This document shows, piece by piece, positions 16,760 to 25,642 of a stretch of 64,000 nucleotides of DNA. A program made the translations under genes and the position numbers. The notes below the pieces were generated by a model. That model worked only from the letters and a program-made list of their open reading frames with translations, ran no database searches and was not told where the DNA came from. How positions within the stretch are numbered: position 1 is the stretch's first letter; every line of letters begins with the position of its first letter. The stretch comes from Microbacterium sp. CSI-V (GTDB lineage: Bacteria > Actinomycetota > Actinomycetes > Actinomycetales > Microbacteriaceae). Location: NCBI RefSeq assembly GCF_001984105.1, contig NZ_MTQM01000005.1, forward strand, positions 1 to 64,000, read 5' to 3'.

Positions 16760-17872
16760 GTGGATGCCGAACCCGCCGCTCTCCCCCGCGTCACCGTCGT
16801 CACCGTGACCTACGCCGACCGCTGGGACGCGGGCCTGTCCGCGACCATCGCCTCGGTGCTCGCCGAACCTCGAGCCGACCTCATCGTCGTCAGCAACGGC
16901 ACGGCGCCCGACTCCGCGGCGCGCCTGAATGACGCCGTCGCGCGATCGTCCGGTCGGATCGCGGTGATCGATCTCGGCCGGAACCGGGGATCCGCCCCCG
17001 CGTTCGCGGCGGGCCTGGTCGCCGCGTACCGACGCGGGACGGCGGTGCTGCTCCTCGACGACGACAACCCGCTCCCGCCCGGGGCACTGAATGTCCTCGA
17101 GGCGACCACCTGCGCCCTCGAGTCGCGCGGCGCCCCGCCGACGGCGCTCGCGTGCTTCCGCGCCGTCAACCCCGTCTACCGGCTCCTGCGCGAGGGGGCG
17201 TCCCCCGACGACCTGTTCTCCGAGCTCCGCCCCGGAGCGTTCCTCAGCACCGACGTCTTCGCTCGACACCGGCAGACCGCCGATCCGCGCGGTGTGGTCG
17301 ACACCCGCGTCGGCGCCGTCCGGGTGGCACCCCTCCCCAACAGCATGTGGGGCGGTCTGTACCTCCCCGCCCCGATCGCGGCGCGGGGTCTCCAGCCGCC
17401 GACCGCTCTCGTGCTCTACGCCGACGACAACGCCTTCTCGGCGGAGTTGAGGGCCGCCGGGTGCGAGATCCTGTTGTGCCTGGACGTCGAGATCCACGAC
17501 ACCGTCGACTGGCGCGAGAGCTCCGAGCCCCCGCGGCGGCGGCTGCGGGTCCCGCGGGTTCTCCGCACCGCCCGCGACGATCTGTGGCGGGTGCGCTACC
17601 AGAACCGCAACGCCGCGTACCTGAGCGCGGAGCAGGCGCGCGGATCGGTCGCGGCGCAGCTCCGGCTCGCGGTCAACGTCGTGGTGCGCCTCGGGCTCCT
17701 GCTCGCGGCAGGGCTGCTGACCCTCCGGCTGCGCGCGGCGGGACTCATCGTCGCGGCGTGCCTCGCGGGGCTCCGCGGCCGGCTCGGCGAGACCTATCCG
17801 TTGCCCGGCGGCCGACCGGCCTCCGCGGGGCCCGGGGTCACGGCATCCCGGGGGCGCAGGGCCCGCTCGTAG
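16760..17872 (+). CDS. Family 2 glycosyltransferase
   Basis: A 370-residue GT-A protein: the N-terminal VTVVTVTYADRWDAGL strand, the nucleotide-sugar metal site LLLDDDNPLPPG near residue 95, and an acceptor-side segment YADDNAFSAELRAAG. A hydrophobic stretch near residues 300-335 may anchor it to the membrane. The start is the GTG at 16760 behind AAAAGG; the spacing is short, so the start is less certain. The final 79 bp overlap the convergent GT4 gene. It likely adds one sugar to the lipid-linked repeat unit. Confidence 0.78.
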   Translation: MDAEPAALPRVTVVTVTYADRWDAGLSATIASVLAEPRADLIVVSNGTAPDSAARLNDAVARSSGRIAVIDLGRNRGSAPAFAAGLVAAYRRGTAVLLLDDDNPLPPGALNVLEATTCALESRGAPPTALACFRAVNPVYRLLREGASPDDLFSELRPGAFLSTDVFARHRQTADPRGVVDTRVGAVRVAPLPNSMWGGLYLPAPIAARGLQPPTALVLYADDNAFSAELRAAGCEILLCLDVEIHDTVDWRESSEPPRRRLRVPRVLRTARDDLWRVRYQNRNAAYLSAEQARGSVAAQLRLAVNVVVRLGLLLAAGLLTLRLRAAGLIVAACLAGLRGRLGETYPLPGGRPASAGPGVTASRGRRARS

Positions 17873-18936
17873 ACCGCCCGCGTCTCGTCCGCCATCCGCT
17901 CCCACGAGAAGTCCTCGACACGGCGGCGCCCCCGGCGCACGAGGCTCGCCGCGACCTCGGGGTCCTCGATCACCCGGCGGAGAGCGGATGCCATCGCAAC
18001 CCGGTCCTCGGGCGCGAAGTAGATCGCCGCGTCGCCGTAGATCTCGGGGAGGCAGGTCGCGGTGCTGCTCGCGACGGGGCAGCCGTGACGCATCGCCTCC
18101 AACCCCGGCAGCCCGAAGCCCTCGAAGAACGAGGGGAAGGCGAAGACGGCGGCGTTCTCGTACAGCCAGCGCAGGCCGCCGTCGGAGACGTAGCCGGTGA
18201 AGTGCGCGCCCCGGGCGATGTCGGGCCGCCTCTGCAGGATCCGGCGGCCGTCGTCGTCGATCCGGCCCGCGACGACGAGCCCCAGCCCCGGGTGGGTCGG
18301 AACGAGGTCCTGGACCGCGTCGAAGAGTCGCTCGAGGTTCTTGTAGGGAACCTGGTTGCCCACGAACAACACGAATCGCTCGAACGGCACGGGAACCGTC
18401 TCGGCGGCGTGTGCGATCGCATCCGCCGCCTCGTACGTCAGGACGATGCTGCGGCGCGGAACCCCGGTGAAGCGACGGAGATCCTCGGCGCTGAAGCGGC
18501 TGACGACGATGTTGGCCCGCCCCACGTGCGCGGCGGCGGTGAACGCGACTCGGCCGACGGCGCGCCGCGACCACGAGACGACGCGCGACTTCTTGGCGTT
18601 GCGGATCTTCAGGAGGGTCATGTCGTGGAACGTCGTGACCCTCGGAATCCCGAGGACCACGGGCTGCTGGGGCATGCAGAAGTGCACGAGGTCGGGTCGC
18701 AGTGCTCGGATCTGGCGGGCGAGGCCGACCTGCTCCGCGAGGGAGAAGAACGGCGCGGACGAACCGACGGCCCGGAACCGCTCGGACGGCGGCGACCAGT
18801 CCTCGAGCCGGTCCGCGGGGAGCACGAGGGTGTAGCGGTGATCGTCCTCGAGGCGGGAGAGACCCTCGACCAGCTTCCGGATGTAGCGCCCCGTCGTGGT
18901 GAAGTATCCGCGCGCGTCGAGAACGATGTGGGCCAT
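17794..18936 (-). CDS. Family 4 glycosyltransferase
   Basis: A 380-residue GT-B enzyme. The C-terminal domain carries VLFVGNQVPYKNLERL and the donor-binding EX7E motif in FPSFFEGFGLPGLEAMRHG near residue 275. The N-terminal acceptor domain begins MAHIVLDARGYFTTTGRYIRKLVEGL, as in mannosyl/rhamnosyltransferases of bacterial polysaccharides. The ATG at 18936 is preceded by GGGGAGG. Transcription is opposite to the flanking GT genes. Confidence 0.85.
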   Translation of the reverse strand: MAHIVLDARGYFTTTGRYIRKLVEGLSRLEDDHRYTLVLPADRLEDWSPPSERFRAVGSSAPFFSLAEQVGLARQIRALRPDLVHFCMPQQPVVLGIPRVTTFHDMTLLKIRNAKKSRVVSWSRRAVGRVAFTAAAHVGRANIVVSRFSAEDLRRFTGVPRRSIVLTYEAADAIAHAAETVPVPFERFVLFVGNQVPYKNLERLFDAVQDLVPTHPGLGLVVAGRIDDDGRRILQRRPDIARGAHFTGYVSDGGLRWLYENAAVFAFPSFFEGFGLPGLEAMRHGCPVASSTATCLPEIYGDAAIYFAPEDRVAMASALRRVIEDPEVAASLVRRGRRRVEDFSWERMADETRAVYERALRPRDAVTPGPAEAGRPPGNG

Positions 18937-19173
18937 GGCCGCCTCCCCGGGCACGTCGACGGTCGACGCGGTTCCTCGCCATGGTGCCGCCCCGGGTGGA
19001 GGGAGGACGGGCGACCCGCCCCCGCCGGGCAGGGACGTGCGCCCCACCTTCACCCGAAGACTCACCCGCTGCGCTGCGCGCGCTCGGCGAACGACCGACA
19101 TGTCCGCATGACCCAGCATCGTGTCGACCCCTCCCCCGACGCGGCATCGCCCCGCACGCACGAAGGACCCCGC

Positions 19174-20247
19174 ATGACCTCGCCCCTCGCCCCCGTCGTC
19201 ATCAACGGCCGGTTCCTCACCCACACCCCCACCGGGGTCCAGCGCTGGGCGCGCGAGATCACGCGCGGGCTCGCGGACCGGATGCCGGTGCTCGTGGCGG
19301 TGCCCCCGGAAGACCTGATCGAGCCCGACCTCGGCGCACCGATCCTCCGAGTGGGACGGCTGCGGGGCCACGCGTGGGAGCAATGGTCGCTCCCCCGTTT
19401 CCTCCGCGCCTCCGGTTCGCCGCTCCTCCTGGGACTCGCGAACACGGGTCCGACGCTCTACCGCCCCCAGATCGCCTCGCACCTCGACATCATCTACGTG
19501 CGGCATCCCGAGAGCTTCGCCCGGTCGTTCCGTCTTCTCTACGGCGCGCTCGTCCCCGGGCTGCTGCGCCGCAGCGAACGGGTGCTCACGGTGAGCGCCT
19601 TCTCCGCCGGCGAGCTGCACGCGCACTTCGGGCTGCCCCCCGAGAAGATCACCGTGGTGCACGCCGCCGTCGGCCCCGACTTCCGTCCGGAGGGCCCCCG
19701 CCACGACGCGGGCGAGCCGTACCTGCTGGCGGTGTCGTCGCCGAACCGGCACAAGAACTTCGACGCGCTCATGACGGCGTTCGAGACCGCCCGGACCTCC
19801 ACCGTCCGCCGACTGCTGATCGTCGGCGACCAGGCGCGCGCCTTTCAGTCGCGCGGGGCGCGGGAGCGGGACGGCGTCGAATTCCTCGGCCGCGTCGACG
19901 ATGCCGAGCTGATGGCCCTGTACCGGGGGGCGGCGGCCTTCGCCTTCCCCTCGCTGTACGAGGGATTCGGCATCCCCCCTCTCGAGGCACAGCGCATGGG
20001 CACGCCCGTGCTCGCGGCGCGCGCGGCCTCGCTTCCCGAGGTGCTCGGCGACAGCGTCCTGTGGGTCGACCCCACCGACGTGGCCGACATCCGCCGGGGG
20101 ATCGAACGCCTCGACGCCGATCCGGGGCTCCGCGAGCGTCTGTCGCGCGCCGGACGCGAGAACGAGGCGCGCTTCTCCTGGGATGCCGCCGTCGACCGGG
20201 TCGAAGAGGTCATCCGCGACGTGCGGCGGTCGCTCCGCGGAGCCTGA
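19174..20247 (+). CDS. Family 4 glycosyltransferase
   Basis: A 357-residue GT-B enzyme with the N-terminal VVINGRFLTHTPTGVQRWAREITRGL, the nucleotide-binding region SSPNRHKNFDAL, and EX7E motif FPSLYEGFGIPPLEAQRMG near residue 270. The ATG at 19174 sits after a GAAGGA site; an upstream ATG at 19108 would add 22 residues. It is separated by 12 bp from the end of the convergent GT gene downstream. It probably builds the same exopolysaccharide. Confidence 0.85.
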   Translation: MTSPLAPVVINGRFLTHTPTGVQRWAREITRGLADRMPVLVAVPPEDLIEPDLGAPILRVGRLRGHAWEQWSLPRFLRASGSPLLLGLANTGPTLYRPQIASHLDIIYVRHPESFARSFRLLYGALVPGLLRRSERVLTVSAFSAGELHAHFGLPPEKITVVHAAVGPDFRPEGPRHDAGEPYLLAVSSPNRHKNFDALMTAFETARTSTVRRLLIVGDQARAFQSRGARERDGVEFLGRVDDAELMALYRGAAAFAFPSLYEGFGIPPLEAQRMGTPVLAARAASLPEVLGDSVLWVDPTDVADIRRGIERLDADPGLRERLSRAGRENEARFSWDAAVDRVEEVIRDVRRSLRGA

Positions 20248-20259
20248 CGGAGCGCGCGC

Positions 20260-21342
20260 TCACCCCCACACGGCGCGCAGGGCCGCGCGTTGGGCCTCCA
20301 CGGTGAACGTCCCGCCGAGATACTCGGCCCACCGGGCACGGTTGTCGTCCTGCCACCGGGCCAGGCTCCCCGCGCGCACCGCGGCGACGAGCGTCCGCAG
20401 CCCGACATCCCACTGCACCGCGGACGGCAGGCCGGGCATCGCCGCGAGCGGGCGCGCGAGGACCGGGACCCCGCACTCCACGGCATCCAGGATCGCGATC
20501 GCCACGGCCGCCTCCCACGCGGCCGAGTGCAGGTACACGTCGAGTCCGCCGAGCTGCGCCGCGACGGAGTCGGGGGCCTGCCAGCCCGTGACCTCGATGT
20601 CTTCGGGTGCGGCGTCGGCGCCCTCCCCGCCGCCGATCCACCGCCCACGGACACGGACGCCCGGAAGTTCCGCACGCAGCCGCCGCACCGCACCGACGAA
20701 CAGGTCGGGGTCCTTCTGCGGCGCCCAGCGTCCCAGCATCCCGACGGTCAGGGTCTCGGCATCCGTCGGGGCGGGTGGGACAGACGACACCCGCCGCACC
20801 GACGGCACGTTCGGGATGACCCTGATCCGCGCCGCCGGGTATCCCAGCCGCGCGGCGGCGACGGCCTCGCCCGGACCGGCCGCGGCGAGCAGGTCGGCAC
20901 GTCCGCGGAGCGCGCGCTCGATCCCGCGATAGGCGGAGCGCGCGACCATGCCCACGTCACGGCGCTCGAAGGCGAAGCAGTGCGGCGTGTAGACCCGCCG
21001 CGGGCCGTCGCGCAGCGCCGCGCGGGCGTAGACGCCCGGGAAGCTGGAGTGCGCGTGGACGACGTCCGGAGCGAACCGGGAGACGAGGGCGCGGACGCCG
21101 GAGATCGCCACGAGCGGGTGCGCGACGTCCCAGTCCACGTGGCGCGCATCGAGTACGCGCGCCCCTTCCGCCCAGACCGCCGCCGGACCGTCCGACCCGT
21201 GCGGCGACGCAACGATGTGACGGAATCCCGGTGGGGAGTTCTCGATGTAACCGCGCACCGCGACCGGTACCCCTCCCGTCGCGCGATCGACGAGATGGAG
21301 GACGACGCGCGGGGTCGTCGGTGGGACGTCTGGGGTAGGCAC
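20260..21342 (-). CDS. Family 4-like glycosyltransferase
   Basis: A 360-residue GT-B protein: an N-terminal VVLHLVDRATGGVPVAVRGYI domain, DVVHAHSSFPGVYARAAL, a donor domain with VGMLGRWAPQKDPDLFVGAVRRL, and AAWEAAVAIAILDAVECGVPVLA, which resembles the EX7E region. The start is uncertain. A GTG at 21342 begins the conserved part (PTPDVPPTTPRVVLHLV) but lacks a clear ribosome binding site, and the frame stays open further upstream. It closes the first polysaccharide locus. Confidence 0.75.
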   Translation of the reverse strand: MPTPDVPPTTPRVVLHLVDRATGGVPVAVRGYIENSPPGFRHIVASPHGSDGPAAVWAEGARVLDARHVDWDVAHPLVAISGVRALVSRFAPDVVHAHSSFPGVYARAALRDGPRRVYTPHCFAFERRDVGMVARSAYRGIERALRGRADLLAAAGPGEAVAAARLGYPAARIRVIPNVPSVRRVSSVPPAPTDAETLTVGMLGRWAPQKDPDLFVGAVRRLRAELPGVRVRGRWIGGGEGADAAPEDIEVTGWQAPDSVAAQLGGLDVYLHSAAWEAAVAIAILDAVECGVPVLARPLAAMPGLPSAVQWDVGLRTLVAAVRAGSLARWQDDNRARWAEYLGGTFTVEAQRAALRAVWG

Positions 21343-21484
21343 GCGGTCACGGTAGGCGTCGGCAGAGAGAGCTCCTCGGCCGCCTCCGCGCCCGCGCCGC
21401 GGGTGACCTCCGCGCTGAGGAACAGCCCGCGCGACGCCGTCAACCCGGTCTCGCACCGCCGGCAGCGTGCGTAGCGTCGCCCGC

Positions 21485-22387
21485 ATGACCACCGATCGCG
21501 ACCAGCTCACTTTCGACAACCCCGTCACGCGGTACGCCCGCGTCGAACCGCCGGTGCAGCACCAGCCCGAACCGGGCGTGCAGGCCGACATGACGCCCGT
21601 CCCCGACCTCGGCGAGAAGACGTACCGCGGCCTGGGGCGCCTCACCGGCCGGAAGGCGCTGATCACCGGCGGAGACTCGGGCATCGGCGGCGCCGTCGCG
21701 ATCGCGTTCGCGCGCGAGGGCGCGGACGTCGCCATCGTGCACCTGCCTGCCGAGCAGCGCGACGCGGATCACGTCCTGGAGCAGGTCCGGGATGCCGGCC
21801 GCACCGGCGTCTCGATCCCGACCGACATCACCGACCCGGCCGCGTGCCGCACCCTCGTCGCCGAGGCCGTCGAGGCGCTGGGGGGCCTGGACATCGTGGT
21901 GAACAACGCCGGAAAGCAGATCATGGTCGAGAGAGTCGACGACCTCTCGGACGAGCAGTTCGAGCAGACCTTCCGCACCAACGTCTTCGCGCCGTTCTGG
22001 ATCACCAAGGCCGCTCTCCCGCACCTCCCCGAGGGCGCGGCGATCATCAACACCGCCTCGCTCGAGGCGTACGTCCCCGCCCCCGACCGGCTCGACTACG
22101 CCGCGACGAAGGCCGCGATCAACAACCTGTCGAAGGGCCTCGCGCAGCAGCTGGCTCCCCGTGGCATCCGGGTCAACGTCGTGGCCCCCGGCCCGACGTG
22201 GTCGGCGTTGCAGGTGAGCCAGGGCGTCTCGGACGACCAGATGGAGCACTTCGACGACGAGAGCACGTACCAGCGCGCCGGTCAGCCCGCCGAGATCGCG
22301 CCCGCGTTCGTGTTCCTCGCCTCCGCCGAGGCAAGCTACGTCTCGGGCGAGACGCTGAACGTGAACGGCGGCATGGTCACGCCGTAG
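21485..22387 (+). CDS. Short-chain dehydrogenase/reductase, stress-protein type (YdaD/YhdF-like)
   Basis: A 300-residue SDR with an N-terminal extension of about 45 residues before the dinucleotide-binding motif ALITGGDSGIGGAVAIAF. It has NNAGK, a Ser in INTASLEAY and the catalytic YAATK. The extension and the TGGDSGIG signature match the general-stress SDR subgroup (Bacillus GsP39-like). The substrate is unknown. The gene is monocistronic and a family C palindrome starts 9 bp after its stop. Confidence 0.88.
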   Translation: MTTDRDQLTFDNPVTRYARVEPPVQHQPEPGVQADMTPVPDLGEKTYRGLGRLTGRKALITGGDSGIGGAVAIAFAREGADVAIVHLPAEQRDADHVLEQVRDAGRTGVSIPTDITDPAACRTLVAEAVEALGGLDIVVNNAGKQIMVERVDDLSDEQFEQTFRTNVFAPFWITKAALPHLPEGAAIINTASLEAYVPAPDRLDYAATKAAINNLSKGLAQQLAPRGIRVNVVAPGPTWSALQVSQGVSDDQMEHFDDESTYQRAGQPAEIAPAFVFLASAEASYVSGETLNVNGGMVTP

Positions 22388-22395
22388 CTCCCGTC

Positions 22396-22459
22396 GCGTG
22401 AGTCGCCAGGATTTGTCGCTTCCACCGGCGGCCAGGCGACAATTCTCGGCAACTCACGC
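22396..22459. repeat. Palindromic element, family C copy 1
   Basis: A 64-bp imperfect palindrome with 24-bp arms (22396-22419 and 22436-22459) matching at 20 positions. It starts with GCGTGAGTCGCCAGGATT and ends in AACTCACGC. It begins 9 bp after the SDR stop, and its core is shared with copies at 35429 and 48314. Confidence 0.85.
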
Positions 22460-22552
22460 GGGATGCAGGACGGGGGGGCATGCTGTCTTGCCTAAAACGT
22501 CGCGGGGCGCAAGCGACCCGTTGTCGGCCCCGGGGTGCGAAAGCGTGAAGGC

Positions 22553-23932
22553 ATGCCGAGCCCGAACGACGTCCCCACCCTGTACCTGCTGCACGCCCTC
22601 GGGGCGAGCGCGGGATCGTTCCGCCGGCTCGGTGACGCGCTCGCGGGCCGCGTGGACGTGCAGGGCATCGATCTGCCGGGCTTCGTGTCGGAGACCGCCG
22701 CCTCCGACACGTCGCTCGACGCCACCGTCGCGCACGTCGTCGGCATCCTGAACGAGGAGGCCCGCGGTCGCTGGATCCTCGGCGGTCACAGCATGGGCGG
22801 GAAGATCGCCGGGCTCGTGGCATCCCGGGTGCTGAACGGCACCGCGCCGCTGACCGGGCTCGCGGGGATGGTGCTGCTCGCGCCGTCGCCGCCGCGCCCT
22901 GAGCCGATGGACGAGGAGCGCCGCGCCCTCATGCTCTCGTGGGTGAACGACGGGGCGATCTCCGAACCGGATGCCGAGACCTTCATCGATCAGAACACCG
23001 CGCGGCCCCTCGACCCCGGCGCGCAGAGCCTCGCGCTCACCGACCTCCGCCGCACGTCGCCGACGGCGTGGCGCGCGTGGCTCGAAACCGGGAGCCGTGT
23101 CGATGCGCGCGCCGAGGTCGGCACGCTCGACCTCCCCGTGCTCGTGCTGGCGGGCGAGGACGACGCCGACCTCGGTGCCGCCGCGCAGCCGGGACTCCTG
23201 TCCGACGTCTATCCGCGGGCGCGGTTCCACGCGCTCGCCGACACCGGCCACATGATCCCGCTCGAGCGCGCCGCAGAGGCGGCGGACGCGATCGCCGCGT
23301 TCGTCGCCGACGAGGTGCTCGCGGGGCCGGTCGTGCCCGAGGAGTGGGCGCGGCTCATCGCCGGCGACCGCGTGGACGACCGGGTGCGCGGCATCCTGAA
23401 CCGCCGGGCGGTGCCCGACGACCGCGGGTACGCGCCGCGCGTGCTCGACCTCGCGCAGCTCACGCTGCTGCGCGAGATCGCCGATCTCGTCGTGCCGCAG
23501 GACGGCCCCGCGATCGACATCGCCGCGCGCGTCGACGCGCAGCTGGCCCGCGGCGACGGCGACGGGTGGCGCCCGGACGGACTTCCGCCCGACCCCGAGG
23601 CCTACCGCGCCGGGCTCGACACCCTCGCCGCGCACTGGCCCACCGACCCGGCCGAGCGCGAGAAGGTCCTCGGCGCGGCCATCGAGGGGAACGGCCCGAC
23701 GGGCGGACCCCTGGATGCCGAGCTGCTCGCGGCCTGGCTCGAAGACGCGCGCGTCGACCTGGTGCGGCAGTGGCTCGCGCACCCCGCGAGCATGGCCCGC
23801 ACCGGGTTCGACGGCTTCGCCACCGGCGGCCGCGCACCGATCCGCGGCTACGTCGAACTGACCCTCGGACGGCGCGAGGACTGGGAGCCCGCCGGCGTCG
23901 GCGGCACGATCGCGACGGGAGACGCCGCATGA
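22553..23932 (+). CDS. Alpha/beta-hydrolase fused to a gluconate-2-dehydrogenase-subunit-3-like domain
   Basis: A 459-residue two-part protein. Residues 1-255 are an alpha/beta-hydrolase: lid and core strands, nucleophile elbow GGHSMGG near 78-84, acid in VLAGEDDADL near 200 and His in DTGHMIPLE near 232. Residues from about 265 on (RGILNRRAVPDDRGYAPRVLDLAQLTLLREIADLVVPQ) resemble the small partner of membrane gluconate dehydrogenases and other GMC oxidoreductases. The stop overlaps the ATG of a GMC oxidoreductase, exactly where a separate subunit-3 gene is usually found. A GAAGG site supports ATG 22553. Confidence 0.7.
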   Translation: MPSPNDVPTLYLLHALGASAGSFRRLGDALAGRVDVQGIDLPGFVSETAASDTSLDATVAHVVGILNEEARGRWILGGHSMGGKIAGLVASRVLNGTAPLTGLAGMVLLAPSPPRPEPMDEERRALMLSWVNDGAISEPDAETFIDQNTARPLDPGAQSLALTDLRRTSPTAWRAWLETGSRVDARAEVGTLDLPVLVLAGEDDADLGAAAQPGLLSDVYPRARFHALADTGHMIPLERAAEAADAIAAFVADEVLAGPVVPEEWARLIAGDRVDDRVRGILNRRAVPDDRGYAPRVLDLAQLTLLREIADLVVPQDGPAIDIAARVDAQLARGDGDGWRPDGLPPDPEAYRAGLDTLAAHWPTDPAEREKVLGAAIEGNGPTGGPLDAELLAAWLEDARVDLVRQWLAHPASMARTGFDGFATGGRAPIRGYVELTLGRREDWEPAGVGGTIATGDAA

Positions 23933-25473
23933 ACCTCGACGGCATGCGCATGCACGGGACCGACGACATCGTCGACGTCGTCGTGGTCGGGACCGGCGCG
24001 GGCGGCGCCCCGCTGACGGCCGAGCTCGCGCGGCGCGGGCTCTCGGTCGTGGCGCTCGAGGCGGGACGGAACTTCGCCCTCGACGACCTCACGCCCGACG
24101 AGACCGAGGCCGTCGAGATCAACTGGATGTCGGAGCGCCTGAGCGGCGGCGACGACCCCACCGCCTTCGGCCCCAACAACAGCGGCCGCGGGGTGGGCGG
24201 GTCGACCCTGCACTGGGGCGCGTTCACCCCGCGCCCCGACGCGCGCGACCTGCGGCTGCGCACCGAGACGGGCGAGGGACGCGACTGGCCGCTCGACCCC
24301 GCCGAGCTGCTGACGTACGTCGCGCGCGTCGAGGGCGACATCGGCGTCTCCGGCCAGACGCCGTACCCGTGGGATCCCGACCGCTCGTACGCGTACGGTC
24401 CTGCCGCGCGCAACGCGCCCGCGAACCTGGTCGCCCGCGGGTGCGAGGCGCTCGGCATCCGGTACGCCGACGCTCCGGCCGCGGTGCTCACCCGCGCGCG
24501 CCTGCAGGAGCATCACGGTGAACGCCGCGCGTGCATCAACTGCGGCGCCTGCCACCAGGGATGCCGGGTGGATGCCAAGGCCACCACCGCCAACACCTAC
24601 CTCCCGGCCGCCGTCGCCGCCGGGGCGGAGATCCGCACCGGCGCGATGGTCCACGACATCGAGCTCGACGCACGGGGGCACGTCGCCGCGGTCGTGTACC
24701 GGCAGGACGGCGTGGACGTCCGCCAGCGGTGCCGGTCGCTCGTGCTCGCGGCCGGCGGGGTGGAGACGCCGCGTCTGCTGCTGCACACCGGTGTGGCGAA
24801 CGGGTCGGGGCAGGTCGGCCGCAACTTCCTCGCGCACGGCGCGACGCAGGTGTGGGGACGCTTCGACGCGCCCGTGCGCGGGCACCGCGGCTACCCGTCG
24901 TCGCTGATCACCGAGGACATGATGCGGCCCGGCGACGCCGACTTCGCCGGCGGCTACCTCGTGCAGAGCCTCGGCGTGATGCCCCTCACCTTCGCCACGA
25001 CCCTCGCCCGCGGCGGCGGGCTGTGGGGCCGCGAGCTCATGGCGCGCCTCGATCAGGCGCAGCACATGGCGGGCATCGGCATCAACGGCGACTGCCTGCC
25101 GTCGGACGACAACCGCCTCGAGCTCTCCGACGAGACCGACGAGTTCGGCATCCCCCGCGCGCGGGTGACGTTCACCGCGGGACCGAACGAGAAGGCCCTC
25201 GACCGGCACGCGACGGCCTTCCTGCTGCGGGTGATGGAAGCCGCGGGCGCGCGGGAGACGTTCGTGCTCGCGCGTTCGGCGCACACGATCGGCACGGCCC
25301 GCATGTCGACCGACCCCGCCGACGGCGTGGTCGACGGCGACGGCCGCTCGCACGAGGTTCCGAACCTTTGGATCTGCGACAACAGCGTCTTCCCCTCGGC
25401 CCTCGCCGCCAACCCCGCTCTCACGATCATGGCGCTGTCGCTGCGGACGGCGGACCGGTTCCTGGCGGCGTGA
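23929..25473 (+). CDS. GMC-family oxidoreductase with Cys cluster (gluconate-dehydrogenase type)
   Basis: A 514-residue FAD enzyme. The dinucleotide motif VVGTGAGGAPLTAEL lies near residue 20, GRGVGGSTLHWGAF near 85, the cysteine-rich motif CINCGACHQGC at about 201-211, the active-site region SAHTIGTARM near 450 and NPALTIMAL near 495. The CxxCxxCxxxC motif is typical of GMC proteins of the gluconate 2-dehydrogenase/choline-like group and could bind an iron-sulfur cluster. It is coupled (ATGA) to the hydrolase fusion, suggesting that a lactone or ester is hydrolysed and an alcohol oxidised by one complex. Confidence 0.85.
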   Translation: MNLDGMRMHGTDDIVDVVVVGTGAGGAPLTAELARRGLSVVALEAGRNFALDDLTPDETEAVEINWMSERLSGGDDPTAFGPNNSGRGVGGSTLHWGAFTPRPDARDLRLRTETGEGRDWPLDPAELLTYVARVEGDIGVSGQTPYPWDPDRSYAYGPAARNAPANLVARGCEALGIRYADAPAAVLTRARLQEHHGERRACINCGACHQGCRVDAKATTANTYLPAAVAAGAEIRTGAMVHDIELDARGHVAAVVYRQDGVDVRQRCRSLVLAAGGVETPRLLLHTGVANGSGQVGRNFLAHGATQVWGRFDAPVRGHRGYPSSLITEDMMRPGDADFAGGYLVQSLGVMPLTFATTLARGGGLWGRELMARLDQAQHMAGIGINGDCLPSDDNRLELSDETDEFGIPRARVTFTAGPNEKALDRHATAFLLRVMEAAGARETFVLARSAHTIGTARMSTDPADGVVDGDGRSHEVPNLWICDNSVFPSALAANPALTIMALSLRTADRFLAA

Positions 25474-25508
25474 GCGGGGCCCGGGGCCGCGGTGGTGGTG
25501 GGGGTGGG

Positions 25509-25589
25509 GCCATTTCACGTGATCTGGTCGAACGCACGCGTCCTGACGCCCCCACGGCGGGTGACCTCGACCATTTCACGTGAAATGGC
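25509..25589. repeat. Palindromic element, family E (single copy)
   Basis: Arms 25509-25531 and 25567-25589 match at 21 of 23 positions, starting GCCATTTCACGTGA. Each arm contains the self-complementary CATTTCACGTGA motif, perfect in the right arm (CATTTCACGTGAAATG). It begins 36 bp after the GMC stop and ends 53 bp before the HTH-only gene, so it may also act as an operator for that gene. Confidence 0.75.
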
Positions 25590-25642
25590 GGACCGAACCC
25601 GGGTGGGGCGGCGACCCGGGCTGACCCGAGAGAATGGATGCC

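Noticed and set aside
18937-19173. Small gene in the gap between the two divergent GT4 genes
   Set aside because: No ribosome binding site plus start with coding-like codon use; the short frames continue as shadows. The gap most likely contains only promoters.
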